DNA of 44,224 nt from the NCBI GenBank assembly GCA_945923475.1, contig CAMELE010000015.1, forward strand, positions 1 to 44,224. Direction: 5' to 3'. Below are positions 33,996 to 42,975 of this stretch, piece by piece; the first letter of the stretch is position 1, and every line of letters starts with the position of its first letter. Both the position numbers and the translations under genes were made by a program. Under the pieces are notes generated by a model that ran no database searches, had not been told where the DNA came from, and saw only the letters and a list, made by a program, of their open reading frames with translations. Source of the stretch: an uncultured Mollicutes bacterium (GTDB lineage: Bacteria > Bacillota_I > Bacilli_A > Acholeplasmatales > Anaeroplasmataceae).

Positions 33996-34932
33996 AGCTT
34001 ACATATGGTCTATCATCATCGTTATGATCAATAAGTGGAGTTCTATCCTCAGGATCATCAATTTCTTTCTTGCCTTTTCTTGCAGGAGCCTCTTTTTTCT
34101 TTGATGTTTTTTTCTTATCGTCCTTTTTCTCTCTAACATCCTTAACATTAGAGCGATACTTACCATAATCAAAGAAGCCACTACCAGCAATCACAACGCC
34201 ACAAACAAATGCTAAAATAGCTAAAGCAAGTGCAATTTTACTAGCATCAATTTTTACTCCAAACAAGAAACTTCCAAATGTTATAACTGCAATATGAACA
34301 AACAACTGTATTTTATCTGTTTTTTCCGCAAATAATATTGTACTAACAAAATACACAAAGCCTCTTAGCCATAAAACAAAGCCAATTAGTATATTATAGT
34401 TTTCACTAGCAAACTTAACAATTCCTGTTTGCTCATCTCCAAAGTTCTTTATTGATAGAAAAATTAGTAAAACGCCAATTATAAGATCTATTAAAATCTC
34501 TACAAAGCATAAAACCTTAGAACTACCCTTTTCCAATGTTTTCATTAAAGGTAAAACTCTTATAATTGCATATAAGCTAAACACACCACCTGTAAACATT
34601 AATACAATTGATGTAGCAGCTTGCTTTTGAAATAATAGAATAAATCCTAAAATTACAAGAAGGACTGCTCCAAATATTTTAAACCAAAACTTATATGAAT
34701 GAATAGGGTTAATTTTAATAATGCTATCATTTTTCTTTTTTTCGCTTTTTGGATTATCCTTTTTCTTAGGATATTCTATATCCTCATCTAATTCATCCTC
34801 TTCATCATAATAGTTATCATCTTTATCTGCATCATAATAATATTCTTTGTTGTCTTCTTCTTCGTCTTCTACAACATCAATTAAATCATCTTTTTCATCA
34901 ATTTTTTTATCTTTGTTCTTCTTACCAAACAT
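33994..34932 (-). CDS. Membrane protein with acidic N-terminal and basic C-terminal tails
   Basis: The 312-residue protein has a low-complexity, Asp/Glu/Lys/Tyr-rich cytoplasmic head (about 1-75), six hydrophobic segments (about 80-250) arranged in short hairpins resembling the HdeD/DUF308 type, and a Lys-rich tail (KKDDKKKTSKKKEAPARKGKK) ending in acidic residues. No catalytic motif. GGGGGT precedes the ATG. Function unknown; the DUF308 relation is tentative. Confidence 0.65.
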   Translation of the reverse strand: MFGKKNKDKKIDEKDDLIDVVEDEEEDNKEYYYDADKDDNYYDEEDELDEDIEYPKKKDNPKSEKKKNDSIIKINPIHSYKFWFKIFGAVLLVILGFILLFQKQAATSIVLMFTGGVFSLYAIIRVLPLMKTLEKGSSKVLCFVEILIDLIIGVLLIFLSIKNFGDEQTGIVKFASENYNILIGFVLWLRGFVYFVSTILFAEKTDKIQLFVHIAVITFGSFLFGVKIDASKIALALAILAFVCGVVIAGSGFFDYGKYRSNVKDVREKKDDKKKTSKKKEAPARKGKKEIDDPEDRTPLIDHNDDDRPYVS

Positions 34933-35043
34933 GAGAATAACCCCCTACTTCCTTATTTCAATTATACTTTAAACTAATGTTTATGTAAAGAATTTTAATT
35001 TTATTGTTTCTCATTATATACAATTAATTTATGTTTATGATAT

Positions 35044-35072
35044 TTGACATATAATAAATTCGTAAATATAAT
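35044..35072 (+). promoter_or_regulatory. Consensus sigma-A promoter of the MacB-type ABC operon
   Basis: TTGACA (35044-35049), 17-bp spacer, TATAAT (35067-35072): both hexamers and the spacing are perfect consensus, with the gene starting 24 bp downstream. Such a strong promoter without an operator suggests constitutive expression, or control by a regulator not visible here. Confidence 0.88.
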
Positions 35073-35095
35073 ATATTATATAGGAAGTGACAATT

Positions 35096-35797
35096 ATGAC
35101 GTTTATAGAAGCAAAAAATATTAAAAAGGTTTATTCTGGACAAGGTACATCCTTTGAAGCCTTATCCAATGTTAATTTTACCATTGAAAAGGGAAAATTT
35201 ACTGTTATATTAGGTCCTTCAGGAGCAGGCAAAACTACTTTACTTAATATATTAGGTGGTATGGACTCACCAACTGAAGGTAGTTTAATAATTGATGGAA
35301 AAAAAATTTCTGATTTAAATTCAAAGGAACTAACATTGTATCGTAGAAATGATGTTGGATTTGTTTTTCAATTTTATAATCTTATGCCAAATTTAACGGC
35401 AATTGAAAATGTGGAGCTTGCAGTTGAGGTATGTAAGGATGCTTATAATCCCGCAGACATACTTAAAGAAGTTGGTCTTAAGGATAAGTTGAAATCCTTC
35501 CCCGCAAAGCTTTCTGGTGGTGAACAACAAAGAGTATCTATAGCAAGAGCAATTGCTAAAAATCCTAAATTGTTACTTTGTGATGAGCCAACCGGTGCTC
35601 TTGACTATGAAACAGGTAAAACTATTTTAAGACTCTTACATGATATAGCAGTCAAGCAAAATAAAAATGTTATCATTGTAACTCATAACCAAGCATTAAA
35701 AGATATGGCTGATCAAGTTATATATATCAAAAATGGAAAAATCAGTAAAATTGAAATAAACGATACGCCTACAAGTATTGATGATATCGAGTGGTAA
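35096..35797 (+). CDS. ABC transporter ATP-binding protein, MacB/LolD type
   Basis: About 233 residues: Walker [10 protein letters not shown] (40-48), Q-loop [10 protein letters not shown], signature LSGGEQQR (139-146), Walker [13 protein letters not shown] (Asp163, Glu164). This is the LolD/MacB/FtsE group that drives mechanotransmission through FtsX-like permeases. I choose ATG 35096 with AGGA about 10 nt upstream; GTG 35087 is an alternative. The next gene is its permease. Confidence 0.93.
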   Translation: MTFIEAKNIKKVYSGQGTSFEALSNVNFTIEKGKFTVILGPSGAGKTTLLNILGGMDSPTEGSLIIDGKKISDLNSKELTLYRRNDVGFVFQFYNLMPNLTAIENVELAVEVCKDAYNPADILKEVGLKDKLKSFPAKLSGGEQQRVSIARAIAKNPKLLLCDEPTGALDYETGKTILRLLHDIAVKQNKNVIIVTHNQALKDMADQVIYIKNGKISKIEINDTPTSIDDIEW

Positions 35798-35798
35798 T

Positions 35799-37607
35799 AT
35801 GAAAGCATATAATAAGACAATATTTAAAACAATTTCATTAAATCTTTCAAGGTATATATCAATGATGCTTATTATACTTGTAGGAATATGCTTCGTTACT
35901 GGAGTTGGTGGAATAGTACCGAAAATTCATAATAGTTTAAATGAACATTTTAAAACCCAAAACGTATTTGATATAGATATAAAATCAACCTCAGAATATG
36001 GATTACCTTTAGATTTAATTGAAGATTTAAAAAATAACCCTTCAATAAAAAATATTGAAACTATCACTCAAATTGACACCTTTGATAAAAGTACTAATGA
36101 AAATATACGTATTTATTCTTTAGATACAAAAAACATAGCCATAAATAAATTAACACTTATCGAAGGAATGTATCCCCAAGAGGCGAATGAAATATTATGT
36201 GAACAATCATCAAAAACTATTAATAAAAAAGAAATTGGTGAGGAAGTAATAGTACTAGGACAATCTTATAAAATCGTTGGAATTGTTAAAAATCCAACTC
36301 TATTCTATTATTCAGGTGAAAAATCATTTTTTAATCAAGAATATTTATCAAGCATCTTCTACTTTGACTCAACCTTTAATAATTACTTTCCTGTAACTGA
36401 TATCTTAATCAAACTAAACAAAACAGATAATATGTCTTATTTTGATGACAAATATATTAGCAGTGTTAAAGCTGAAGCAAACAAAATTACATCGAGTATA
36501 AATGACAGTAATACTATAGCTCTTACTTTAAATGAGACGATGAGTTATTCAGGGCTCATTAATATAACTGATAAAATTGATATCCTAGCTATTTTCTTCC
36601 CGGTATTTTTCATTGCAGTTGTTGCCCTTGTAGTTCTTACAACTCTTACAAGACTCATATCGGAAGAAAGAAAGTCAATCGGATGTTATAAATCTCTCGG
36701 TTATTCAAATCTTAGAATTTTAAATAAATACTTATTCTTTTCTCTAACATGTTCAGTTATGGGAATAGTACTTGGTTTAATTTCAGGTGCATACATTTTA
36801 CCAAATATTGTTTATCCTATTTTTAATAATGTATTTATATTACCAAAAATGACTAACAAAATTAACATCACAACAGGACTAATATCATCTATTTTTATGT
36901 TAGCATCCATTTTACTTGTTACATTGTATGTAACACTTAAGGATATAAAAGAAAAGCCTTCATCTTTATTTCAACCAAAAGCGCCAAAGGAAGGTAAGAA
37001 AATATTACTAGAACATATTACTCCTATATGGAATATGCTATCTTTTAAGTATAAATCAGCTTATAGAAACATTTTTAGATATAAGGGAAGACTTTTAATG
37101 ATTTTGCTATCAACATTTGGCGTAAGTGCTCTTATTATGGCTGGATTAGGACTTTATAACGTGTCCCAAAAGCCGATAATCCTTAAAGGTGTTGCTTACG
37201 ATATAGGGGATTCAATTGTGTTTATTTCTATTGCTATAGTTATATTTGCAATACTATTAGGATTCTTAGTTATCTATAATATAACTAACATGTGTATATC
37301 CGAAAAAAACAGAGAAATTGCAACATTGAAGGTTTTAGGATATAAAAATACAGAGGTTATCACCTATGTCTACCGAGAGATAATATCAATTATTGTTGTT
37401 GGAATATTAATTGGTATTCCAGCAGGTATACTTTTGTTATACTATATTTTTAAATCGATGGATTTTGGTTCGATTAAAGAAATAAAGTTTACATCCGTAA
37501 TATTTACAGTTTTATTAGTATTAACATTTATAGCAATTGTAGATTTGATTCTTTCAAGAAAAATAATCAAGGTAAATATGAATGACTCTTTAAAGTCAAA
37601 TGAATAA
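35799..37607 (+). CDS. FtsX-like ABC permease
   Basis: About 602 residues: an N-terminal membrane segment, a large external domain (about 40-250), three membrane segments of a first FtsX core (about 260-380), and a second FtsX-type set at the C-terminus (about 430-595), as in Gram-positive MacB-like permeases. ATG 35799 comes 2 nt after the ATPase stop; GAGTGG lies just upstream. Likely moves peptides, lipids or senses envelope stress with the ATPase. No two-component system lies next to it, so it is not an obvious BceAB-type bacitracin module. Confidence 0.87.
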   Translation: MKAYNKTIFKTISLNLSRYISMMLIILVGICFVTGVGGIVPKIHNSLNEHFKTQNVFDIDIKSTSEYGLPLDLIEDLKNNPSIKNIETITQIDTFDKSTNENIRIYSLDTKNIAINKLTLIEGMYPQEANEILCEQSSKTINKKEIGEEVIVLGQSYKIVGIVKNPTLFYYSGEKSFFNQEYLSSIFYFDSTFNNYFPVTDILIKLNKTDNMSYFDDKYISSVKAEANKITSSINDSNTIALTLNETMSYSGLINITDKIDILAIFFPVFFIAVVALVVLTTLTRLISEERKSIGCYKSLGYSNLRILNKYLFFSLTCSVMGIVLGLISGAYILPNIVYPIFNNVFILPKMTNKINITTGLISSIFMLASILLVTLYVTLKDIKEKPSSLFQPKAPKEGKKILLEHITPIWNMLSFKYKSAYRNIFRYKGRLLMILLSTFGVSALIMAGLGLYNVSQKPIILKGVAYDIGDSIVFISIAIVIFAILLGFLVIYNITNMCISEKNREIATLKVLGYKNTEVITYVYREIISIIVVGILIGIPAGILLLYYIFKSMDFGSIKEIKFTSVIFTVLLVLTFIAIVDLILSRKIIKVNMNDSLKSNE

Positions 37608-37640
37608 GGATGGGTATATGCCCATCCTATTATTTATTTA
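37607..37640 (+). terminator. Terminator between the permease and degV genes (bidirectional)
   Basis: AGGATGGG / CCCATCCT, perfect 8-bp stem over TATATG, followed by a T-rich but interrupted tail. It lies in the 26-bp gap between two convergent genes and can serve both. Confidence 0.7.
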
Positions 37641-38473
37641 CTATTTGCAAAAAAAGCAACCGCTATAGCACCTGGTCCAACGTGTGTACCAATTGTACAG
37701 CCAATCAAATATTTTTCAATCTCAAAATTATCGGGATATAAATCGCGAGAATCATTAATATACTTATCAAGTAATTTATCTGATAAACCAGAATAAGCAA
37801 ACGCAGCCGGATAATTAAAGTTTATTCCATTACATTCAATAATTTTTTCCCTTAATTTATTATTCCCTTGTAAAGATCCTCTTGCTTTACCAAGCATGGA
37901 AACCTTACCATCTCTAACTTCTATTACAGGTTTAATTTGAAGCAAATTACCGACTAAAGCTGTAACCGTACCTATTCTTCCACCCTTTTTAAGATATTCA
38001 AGAGTGTCAAGTAATGCAATAACTCTAATTTTCTTCTTTTCTTCATTTAAAATACTAGCAATTTCTTGAACAATTTTGCCTTCACTTATAAGTTTTATTG
38101 CAAGTTTAATTAGAATTTGCTCCCCAACACATACATTTTCACTATCGACTAATGTAACATTACAAAAATCTGTACCCGCAATTTTTGCACTTTGAAATGT
38201 ACCAGATAATTTACTCGACAATGTAATACATAGTATCTCATCATCAGGATACTTTTTAAATGCTTCTTCAAAATCAAATGGTGATATTTGGCTTGTCTTA
38301 GGAAGAACTGATGACTCCACTAATTTTAAAAAGAATTCTTCTCTTGATAGAGTGACTCCATCTAAATATTCATCATTACCAAATGTAACCTTTAATGGAA
38401 TTATTTCAATACCTAAGCTCTTCGCTTCATCTAAAGGAAGATCACATGCCGAATCTGTTATTATACGAATCAT
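37634..38473 (-). CDS. DegV family fatty-acid binding protein
   Basis: The 279-residue protein has the DegV/FakB fold: start RIITDSACDLP, fatty-acid pocket region LSSKLSGTFQSA, and the C-terminal GCTIGTHVGPGAIAVAF. Such proteins present fatty acids to the kinase FakA for phospholipid synthesis from exogenous fatty acids; no fakA is in the window. AAGAGG precedes the ATG. The promoter is flanked by two copies of a palindrome. Confidence 0.93.
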   Translation of the reverse strand: MIRIITDSACDLPLDEAKSLGIEIIPLKVTFGNDEYLDGVTLSREEFFLKLVESSVLPKTSQISPFDFEEAFKKYPDDEILCITLSSKLSGTFQSAKIAGTDFCNVTLVDSENVCVGEQILIKLAIKLISEGKIVQEIASILNEEKKKIRVIALLDTLEYLKKGGRIGTVTALVGNLLQIKPVIEVRDGKVSMLGKARGSLQGNNKLREKIIECNGINFNYPAAFAYSGLSDKLLDKYINDSRDLYPDNFEIEKYLIGCTIGTHVGPGAIAVAFFANSK

Positions 38474-38495
38474 ATTATACCTCTTATCCTATTTT

Positions 38496-38517
38496 AGCTG
38501 TTGAAAAATCAACAAGT
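38496..38517. promoter_or_regulatory. degV operator copy 1 (partly conserved)
   Basis: Half-sites AGCTGTTGA and TCAACAAGT around a 4-nt centre; differs from copy 2 at two outer positions in one arm. It lies between the -10 box and the start codon. Confidence 0.5.
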
Positions 38518-38526
38518 TCATTTTAA

Positions 38527-38532
38527 ATTATA
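38527..38532 (-). promoter_or_regulatory. -10 box of degV
   Basis: TATAAT, 54 nt before the start codon and between the two palindromes. No good -35 is present at 16-18 bp, which overlaps copy 2, so activation or weak basal expression is possible. Confidence 0.6.
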
Positions 38533-38553
38533 CTTGTTGAAATGTCAACAAGT
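38532..38553. promoter_or_regulatory. degV operator copy 2 (perfect palindrome)
   Basis: Nine-base arms ACTTGTTGA and TCAACAAGT around centre AATG. The centre is 36 bp from that of copy 1. It covers the spacer and -35 region of the degV promoter. A terminator role is possible on the plus strand because a T run follows, but no plus-strand gene ends here. Confidence 0.55.
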
Positions 38554-38564
38554 TTTTACATTTT

Positions 38565-38591
38565 TTTAGCAACCACTAGGTGATTGCTAAA
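38565..38591. other. Hairpin downstream of the desulfoferrodoxin gene
   Basis: TTTAGCAACCAC and GTGATTGCTAAA close a TAG loop (one wobble), 12 bp past the stop codon. On the minus strand it is followed by As rather than Ts, so it is not a standard intrinsic terminator; it may protect the mRNA 3' end. Confidence 0.5.
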
Positions 38592-38602
38592 GTTTAAGAC
38601 TA

Positions 38603-38983
38603 TTAGATTGTGCTCTTCCATAATCCGTGAAGATTACAATATGCATATACAGCTTCTAGCTTTTCATCATTTGTAAGGATAAAGCTAGCTTTTGGTTCTT
38701 CACCTGGATTTAGGTATTTTAATTGATGACCCTTTGAAGTTTGGATACAAATCCACTCAATATAATGCTCAGGTTGCATAGGATGTAATACACTTCCAAC
38801 TGTAACATTTACAGTATTTTCAATTTGCTCGTAAACAGGGATATGCTTTTCTGCTGATGCCTCAACTGTACCAGGAACTAATTCCTTTAAATCCTCACCG
38901 CAGCAAGTAAGTCCACTACATTTTTCATCAACATAAACTAAAATATTTTTGCATTTGTTACATTTTAAAAACTTTAAATTCAT
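38603..38983 (-). CDS. dfx: Desulfoferrodoxin (superoxide reductase)
   Basis: The 126-residue protein reduces superoxide to peroxide in anaerobes. Centre I ligands Cys8, Cys11, Cys27 and Cys28 (desulforedoxin-type FeCys4) and centre II ligands His47, His67, His73, Cys116 and His119 (Fe-His4-Cys) are all present. Full two-centre length. AAAGGAG lies 10 nt upstream of the ATG. Supports an anaerobic life style with transient oxygen exposure. Confidence 0.96.
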   Translation of the reverse strand: MNLKFLKCNKCKNILVYVDEKCSGLTCCGEDLKELVPGTVEASAEKHIPVYEQIENTVNVTVGSVLHPMQPEHYIEWICIQTSKGHQLKYLNPGEEPKASFILTNDEKLEAVYAYCNLHGLWKSTI

Positions 38984-39155
38984 AATATCATTGCTCCTTT
39001 ATCTATATAATAACATTAAACTTGAAAATAGTAAAATATTATGCTTAAAATGATAGTGAGAATATTATGGTAATAATTTTATTTTTGAAATACTTTTTAT
39101 GTATAAATAAAGATGAATTCAAATCGAATACATTTTCTTTAATAATCAGAAATTT

Positions 39156-39857
39156 TTACTTGTAAATATATGTTGAGAACAACATTTGTCCAACACTAAC
39201 ATAAATATCTTGATTAAATGTCGTACAGTTTGCGGAAATCTTTACCAATGGATATTTAGATTCTTCTGAAGAAATGTAATTTTCAACTGATATCGTTAAT
39301 GTATTATCGCTGTTTACTGTTACAGAAGTAATAACGCCATTAGAATCAGGTAATTTAATATTACTAGTATTACAATTTTCTTCAATGAATGATCCATAAT
39401 CTAAAGAGAATTTTGAAGTTGCCATTTTATCTGTTGTGAAAAAAACAGATAACGCTAAAATCTTAGGTGAGCATAAATATACCTTCGTAACAACTGTTGC
39501 AGTTGTGTTTCCTTTTAAAGCTTTGCTTGATAATTCAATATTATAATAAGTATAATTACTATTTTCTGTATAATTTTCTAACTTACCTGATATAGTAAGC
39601 TCAGCTTTGGTTTCGCTTATATATTTAATGCTATCAACGGTTTTTCCTTTTAACTGCTCACTTAATGTTACATATGATGTTTCTAGTTTTTCTTCAAACT
39701 TTGCATCATCTGATGTAGTAACTGTTATTGTTTGTGTTCCCATAGCATATAGGCTTCCTTCTACGTCTGTAAACGTGAAGTGATTACTTGCGCATGATGC
39801 AAAAAGCCACGCAAACAAAACTATTAATGCGATATATAGTATATTAAATTTTTTCAT
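39156..39857 (-). CDS. Predicted lipoprotein
   Basis: The 233-residue protein begins with a type II signal peptide: Lys-rich start, hydrophobic core and lipobox FASC with Cys22 as the lipidated residue. The mature part is Ser/Thr/Asn-rich with regular beta-strand alternation, suggesting an extracellular beta-sandwich. AGGAG lies upstream of the ATG. No family recognised; nothing in the neighbourhood fixes its role. Confidence 0.7.
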   Translation of the reverse strand: MKKFNILYIALIVLFAWLFASCASNHFTFTDVEGSLYAMGTQTITVTTSDDAKFEEKLETSYVTLSEQLKGKTVDSIKYISETKAELTISGKLENYTENSNYTYYNIELSSKALKGNTTATVVTKVYLCSPKILALSVFFTTDKMATSKFSLDYGSFIEENCNTSNIKLPDSNGVITSVTVNSDNTLTISVENYISSEESKYPLVKISANCTTFNQDIYVSVGQMLFSTYIYK

Positions 39858-39942
39858 GTAAATTTCTCCTACCTTGTTAATATAATTATATATATTTTCT
39901 TAATATAAATCTAATAGTGAATTAAATTGATACTTTCTGGAA

Positions 39943-40237
39943 CTACTTTATATTATACTTAATCCAATTACGAATATACTCCTTACATTCATCATCACCA
40001 AATTTGATAAATCTTGAATATCTTAGTGCTATGTAGTACTTCACTATCTTTTCATCACATTCATTTTCACTTTAATATCCTCTAAAGCAGTTTTCATAAA
40101 CTTTTGATTAAGTCTTAAAATTTAAAACCAGGCTATATCAAATTCTTTATTTCCATATACTGATTGCTCAAAGTCAAGTATTACAAAAAAACTTTTCACC
40201 TTCGAACTAATTTGTAATTCAAGACATAATTTTGAAT
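39943..40237 (-). pseudogene. Decayed APH/choline-kinase-like phosphotransferase
   Basis: Translating the minus strand of this otherwise gene-free stretch gives VILDFEQSVYGNKEFDIAWF followed by a stop, then the same frame continues with ILRLNQKFMKTALEDI, and after a frameshift KYYIALRYSRFIKFGDDECKEYIRNWIKY to a stop at 39943. The first piece is the DFE-x-x-YGN-x-x-FD metal-binding block of aminoglycoside-phosphotransferase-type kinases, the last its C-terminal helices. The N-terminal lobe is missing upstream of about 40232, where the MATE gene ends. It is a fragment with at least one stop and one frameshift. Antibiotic kinase or metabolite kinase cannot be told apart. Confidence 0.65.
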
Positions 40238-41947
40238 TTAATTTATTGTTTCATTTTTCCTTTCAAAGCACAACATGTTACGATTGTAACCTATTGTTAT
40301 CATATAAATTCTTGACACCAAATTGGTAGAATCATCAATCTTTGGTAAGTTTTCACCCTCTTCACTCTTCGTCAAATCAAATAATTTCCCATTATCTCTT
40401 ATAATAATCTCTACTTTATTTGATATTAATAAAGAACATTCAACTAATACTTTTTCCGAAGGGTTATGGTTATATATTTTCATGCATGAATAATTAACAG
40501 TATCTAACATTTCTTTAGTATCTTCTTCACTAAAATTATTGATTCGTAATTCTAATTCCAATTTATCACAAACATCTAAAATAGTATCAGGTTCTAAAAT
40601 GGCATCAAAAATATACGATTTTTTTACTACTTTATCAAACAAAAGTGGAAACTTAGCCCTACCATACTTTATTATTAAAAATACTGAAACTAAAACAAGT
40701 GACACGAATGGTGATAATCCAAGACCAACCCAAACAGCATTCAAGCCAAATAAATATCCAAGTGAGCACATCATTATAATTGGCACAACCGCATCTTTAA
40801 ATCCTGTTATTCCTGTAGCCAGTATTTCTTTGCCAATAATCATATAGTATGTTGTTTGTAAGAATAAAATACCTGTGCAGAAAAAGAATGGACTCACCAA
40901 TCTTATTGCAAGAGTACTAATTTTAATCAATGTCTCATCTCTTAAGCCAAACAAATATGATACATATTTTCCAAAAATGCATAACAACGTGGTCGTCAAA
41001 ACACCCTCAACTATAGCCACAATAAGAGCAGATTTCATTACTCTTCTTATTCCAGTTTGGTTCCCCTCTCCACGATAAACATTAACAATAGGGGTTATTG
41101 CTTGGCCTATTCCATCAAACACCAATGTAAATTCAATAACGTCAAACACACATAGTAATATCGGCAGATAATATTCCCCAAATTTACTTATTACAAATTT
41201 TGAGGCTACAAATGATGTTAATCCAATAAATAAATAAGCACTTCCGTCAGTCATTCCGGATTTAAACACCTTAAGAGTGTCCTTAATATTAAAATAAAAT
41301 GAAAATTTAAGAGTGTTTTTCTTAAGAACAAAATGAATCATTAAAATAATAATGCTAACTATCATTCCCACCAATGATCCGAGTCCAACCCCATTAATGC
41401 CTAACGTTTTGCACAACACTAAAGAAAGGACAATATTTGTTGTAAATTGAGCAATACATGCGATATTACAAATCATTTCATCGCCATCAGCGTATATTAT
41501 TTCCAATAATACAGTATAAACCGGGCCTATAAGAATAACAAATTGATAATAAAAGTAATAATTCTTTGCCAATTGAGCAGTTTCTTCTGATACTTTTAAA
41601 ATATTAAAATATGCATTTTTCCCAAGCAAGCCAGTAACTAATAATAAAACACCAAAGAAAATTGCAATAATAACTCCCTGACTAAAAACTTGGTTAGCCT
41701 TTTTGCCATTAAACACACCTACTTGATATGAATAATATACAGATGTACCTATACTTACTAATGATCCAATAAATATTGCAAATGAATATATAGGCTTCAC
41801 TATGTTAACCGCACTTAAATACTGTTCACCTAAAACATTACCAATTATTAAAGTATCTGATAGCAACATTAAATATTGAATGACTACTGTAACTGTTCCA
41901 GTAGCGAGCAATGATTTAAATACTTTATTACAAAAAAACTTTTTCAT
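40238..41947 (-). CDS. MATE-family transporter with C-terminal histidine-kinase-type ATPase domain
   Basis: About 569 residues. Twelve membrane segments (about 8-435) in two six-helix halves resemble MATE antiporters (MLLSDTLIIGNVLG in helix 1). A soluble C-terminal region of about 125 residues resembles the GHKL/HATPase fold of anti-sigma kinases: TVNYSCMKIYNHNP fits the N box and IIIRDNGKLFD (about 516-525) the G1 box, though the later Gly-rich boxes are weak. I choose ATG 41947 with AAAGGAG at 5 nt. The upstream DMT transporter gene ends 12 bp away, so they form an operon. Substrate unknown. Confidence 0.8.
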   Translation of the reverse strand: MKKFFCNKVFKSLLATGTVTVVIQYLMLLSDTLIIGNVLGEQYLSAVNIVKPIYSFAIFIGSLVSIGTSVYYSYQVGVFNGKKANQVFSQGVIIAIFFGVLLLVTGLLGKNAYFNILKVSEETAQLAKNYYFYYQFVILIGPVYTVLLEIIYADGDEMICNIACIAQFTTNIVLSLVLCKTLGINGVGLGSLVGMIVSIIILMIHFVLKKNTLKFSFYFNIKDTLKVFKSGMTDGSAYLFIGLTSFVASKFVISKFGEYYLPILLCVFDVIEFTLVFDGIGQAITPIVNVYRGEGNQTGIRRVMKSALIVAIVEGVLTTTLLCIFGKYVSYLFGLRDETLIKISTLAIRLVSPFFFCTGILFLQTTYYMIIGKEILATGITGFKDAVVPIIMMCSLGYLFGLNAVWVGLGLSPFVSLVLVSVFLIIKYGRAKFPLLFDKVVKKSYIFDAILEPDTILDVCDKLELELRINNFSEEDTKEMLDTVNYSCMKIYNHNPSEKVLVECSLLISNKVEIIIRDNGKLFDLTKSEEGENLPKIDDSTNLVSRIYMITIGYNRNMLCFERKNETIN

Positions 41948-41958
41948 AGCTGCTCCTT

Positions 41959-42903
41959 TCACAGTGTACTATGACCAATAACCATCATAACACTACCTAA
42001 AATCATTATGAATATGCAAATATATTGTTTAGCTGTTAATTTTTCATGTAATAAGATTTTAGATAATAAAACTGTAATAACTGGATATACTGCCAATATT
42101 GGATCTGTTGATACAGAATCTATTGCCATTGCATATGCATAACATACAATTCCTACATTATCACATAGAGATCCAGCCAGTAGAGGAGCATTGCTTTTAC
42201 AAATAGGATTATATACTTTCTTTTGTTTAATACTAACAAATATCCATAATCCTAAAGCAATAACCGCATATTCAAGCCCAAGAATGATAATAGCATCTCC
42301 TTCTGACATTCCAAAACCAAATTTACTATCTAAGCATAAACCACTGACTATTGTTTCAAGCCCATCCATAAGTGAAAATACAATCGGGAAGATTAATGCT
42401 GTAGCACCTGCTTTAAAATTTTCTTTTTTGTGTTCTTTTTTGGCAATATTATGTTGAACAATTCCTAACATTAATAATCCAATAAATATGCACACAATAC
42501 CTGCAATCTTAAATCCATTTACAACATCCCATATGGATTCAATTCTACCAAATACTAAAAACAATATAATCAATAATATTACATAAGAACCATTGGCTGT
42601 ATTTTCAATAGGAGCATTTATAGATGATTTGTTATAAATATATCCTTTAAATGTAATAGTATTAGTGATTGCATAAATAATTCCAAAAGCAGTAACAGGC
42701 CAAAAGCGAATCATACTTTTCCATATAGAAAATGACTCATCTCTAATTATTAGATAAATAATCGCAATTAATAGAAATACAATTCCTGTTACAATTGAAA
42801 ACTTTAAATGAATGTATCTATCATCTTTATTTGCACCTTTTTTATAAAATATACTTGTAACACTCCATAATGATATCGTTAAAACTAAAAATAATATCCA
42901 CAT
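41959..42903 (-). CDS. EamA/DMT family transporter
   Basis: The 314-residue protein has ten hydrophobic segments as two five-helix EamA repeats; the second ends with the conserved DPILAVYPVITVLLSKILLHEKLT (split pattern typical of DMT permeases). Drug/metabolite exporters or importers (including LicB-type choline permeases) share this fold. AGGAG lies 5 nt upstream of ATG. First gene of the pair with the MATE-ATPase fusion and the decayed kinase. Confidence 0.87.
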   Translation of the reverse strand: MWILFLVLTISLWSVTSIFYKKGANKDDRYIHLKFSIVTGIVFLLIAIIYLIIRDESFSIWKSMIRFWPVTAFGIIYAITNTITFKGYIYNKSSINAPIENTANGSYVILLIILFLVFGRIESIWDVVNGFKIAGIVCIFIGLLMLGIVQHNIAKKEHKKENFKAGATALIFPIVFSLMDGLETIVSGLCLDSKFGFGMSEGDAIIILGLEYAVIALGLWIFVSIKQKKVYNPICKSNAPLLAGSLCDNVGIVCYAYAMAIDSVSTDPILAVYPVITVLLSKILLHEKLTAKQYICIFIMILGSVMMVIGHSTL

Positions 42904-42975
42904 AAATACTCCTAATCTAAAAGCTTATTGCCAAAATTTATATTATTTATCCACTTGATAAATTAATTTACTATT

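Noticed and set aside
33999-34190. 63-residue minus-strand frame inside the acidic membrane protein gene
   Set aside because: Alternative frame of the Lys-rich tail; no independent ribosome site.
35096-37607. BceAB-type bacitracin resistance module
   Set aside because: The permease has a large external domain and two FtsX cores, but no sensor kinase or response regulator is adjacent and the domain order fits MacB-like permeases as well.
38565-38591. Intrinsic terminator of desulfoferrodoxin
   Set aside because: Stable hairpin, but in the transcribed direction it is followed by As. Kept only as an unassigned hairpin.
39943-42903. lic-type choline uptake and phosphorylation operon (licA, licB, tacF)
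   Set aside because: DMT permease, polytopic transporter and APH-type kinase are the right kinds of proteins, but licC/licD partners are absent and the kinase is a fragment, so a specific choline call is not supported.
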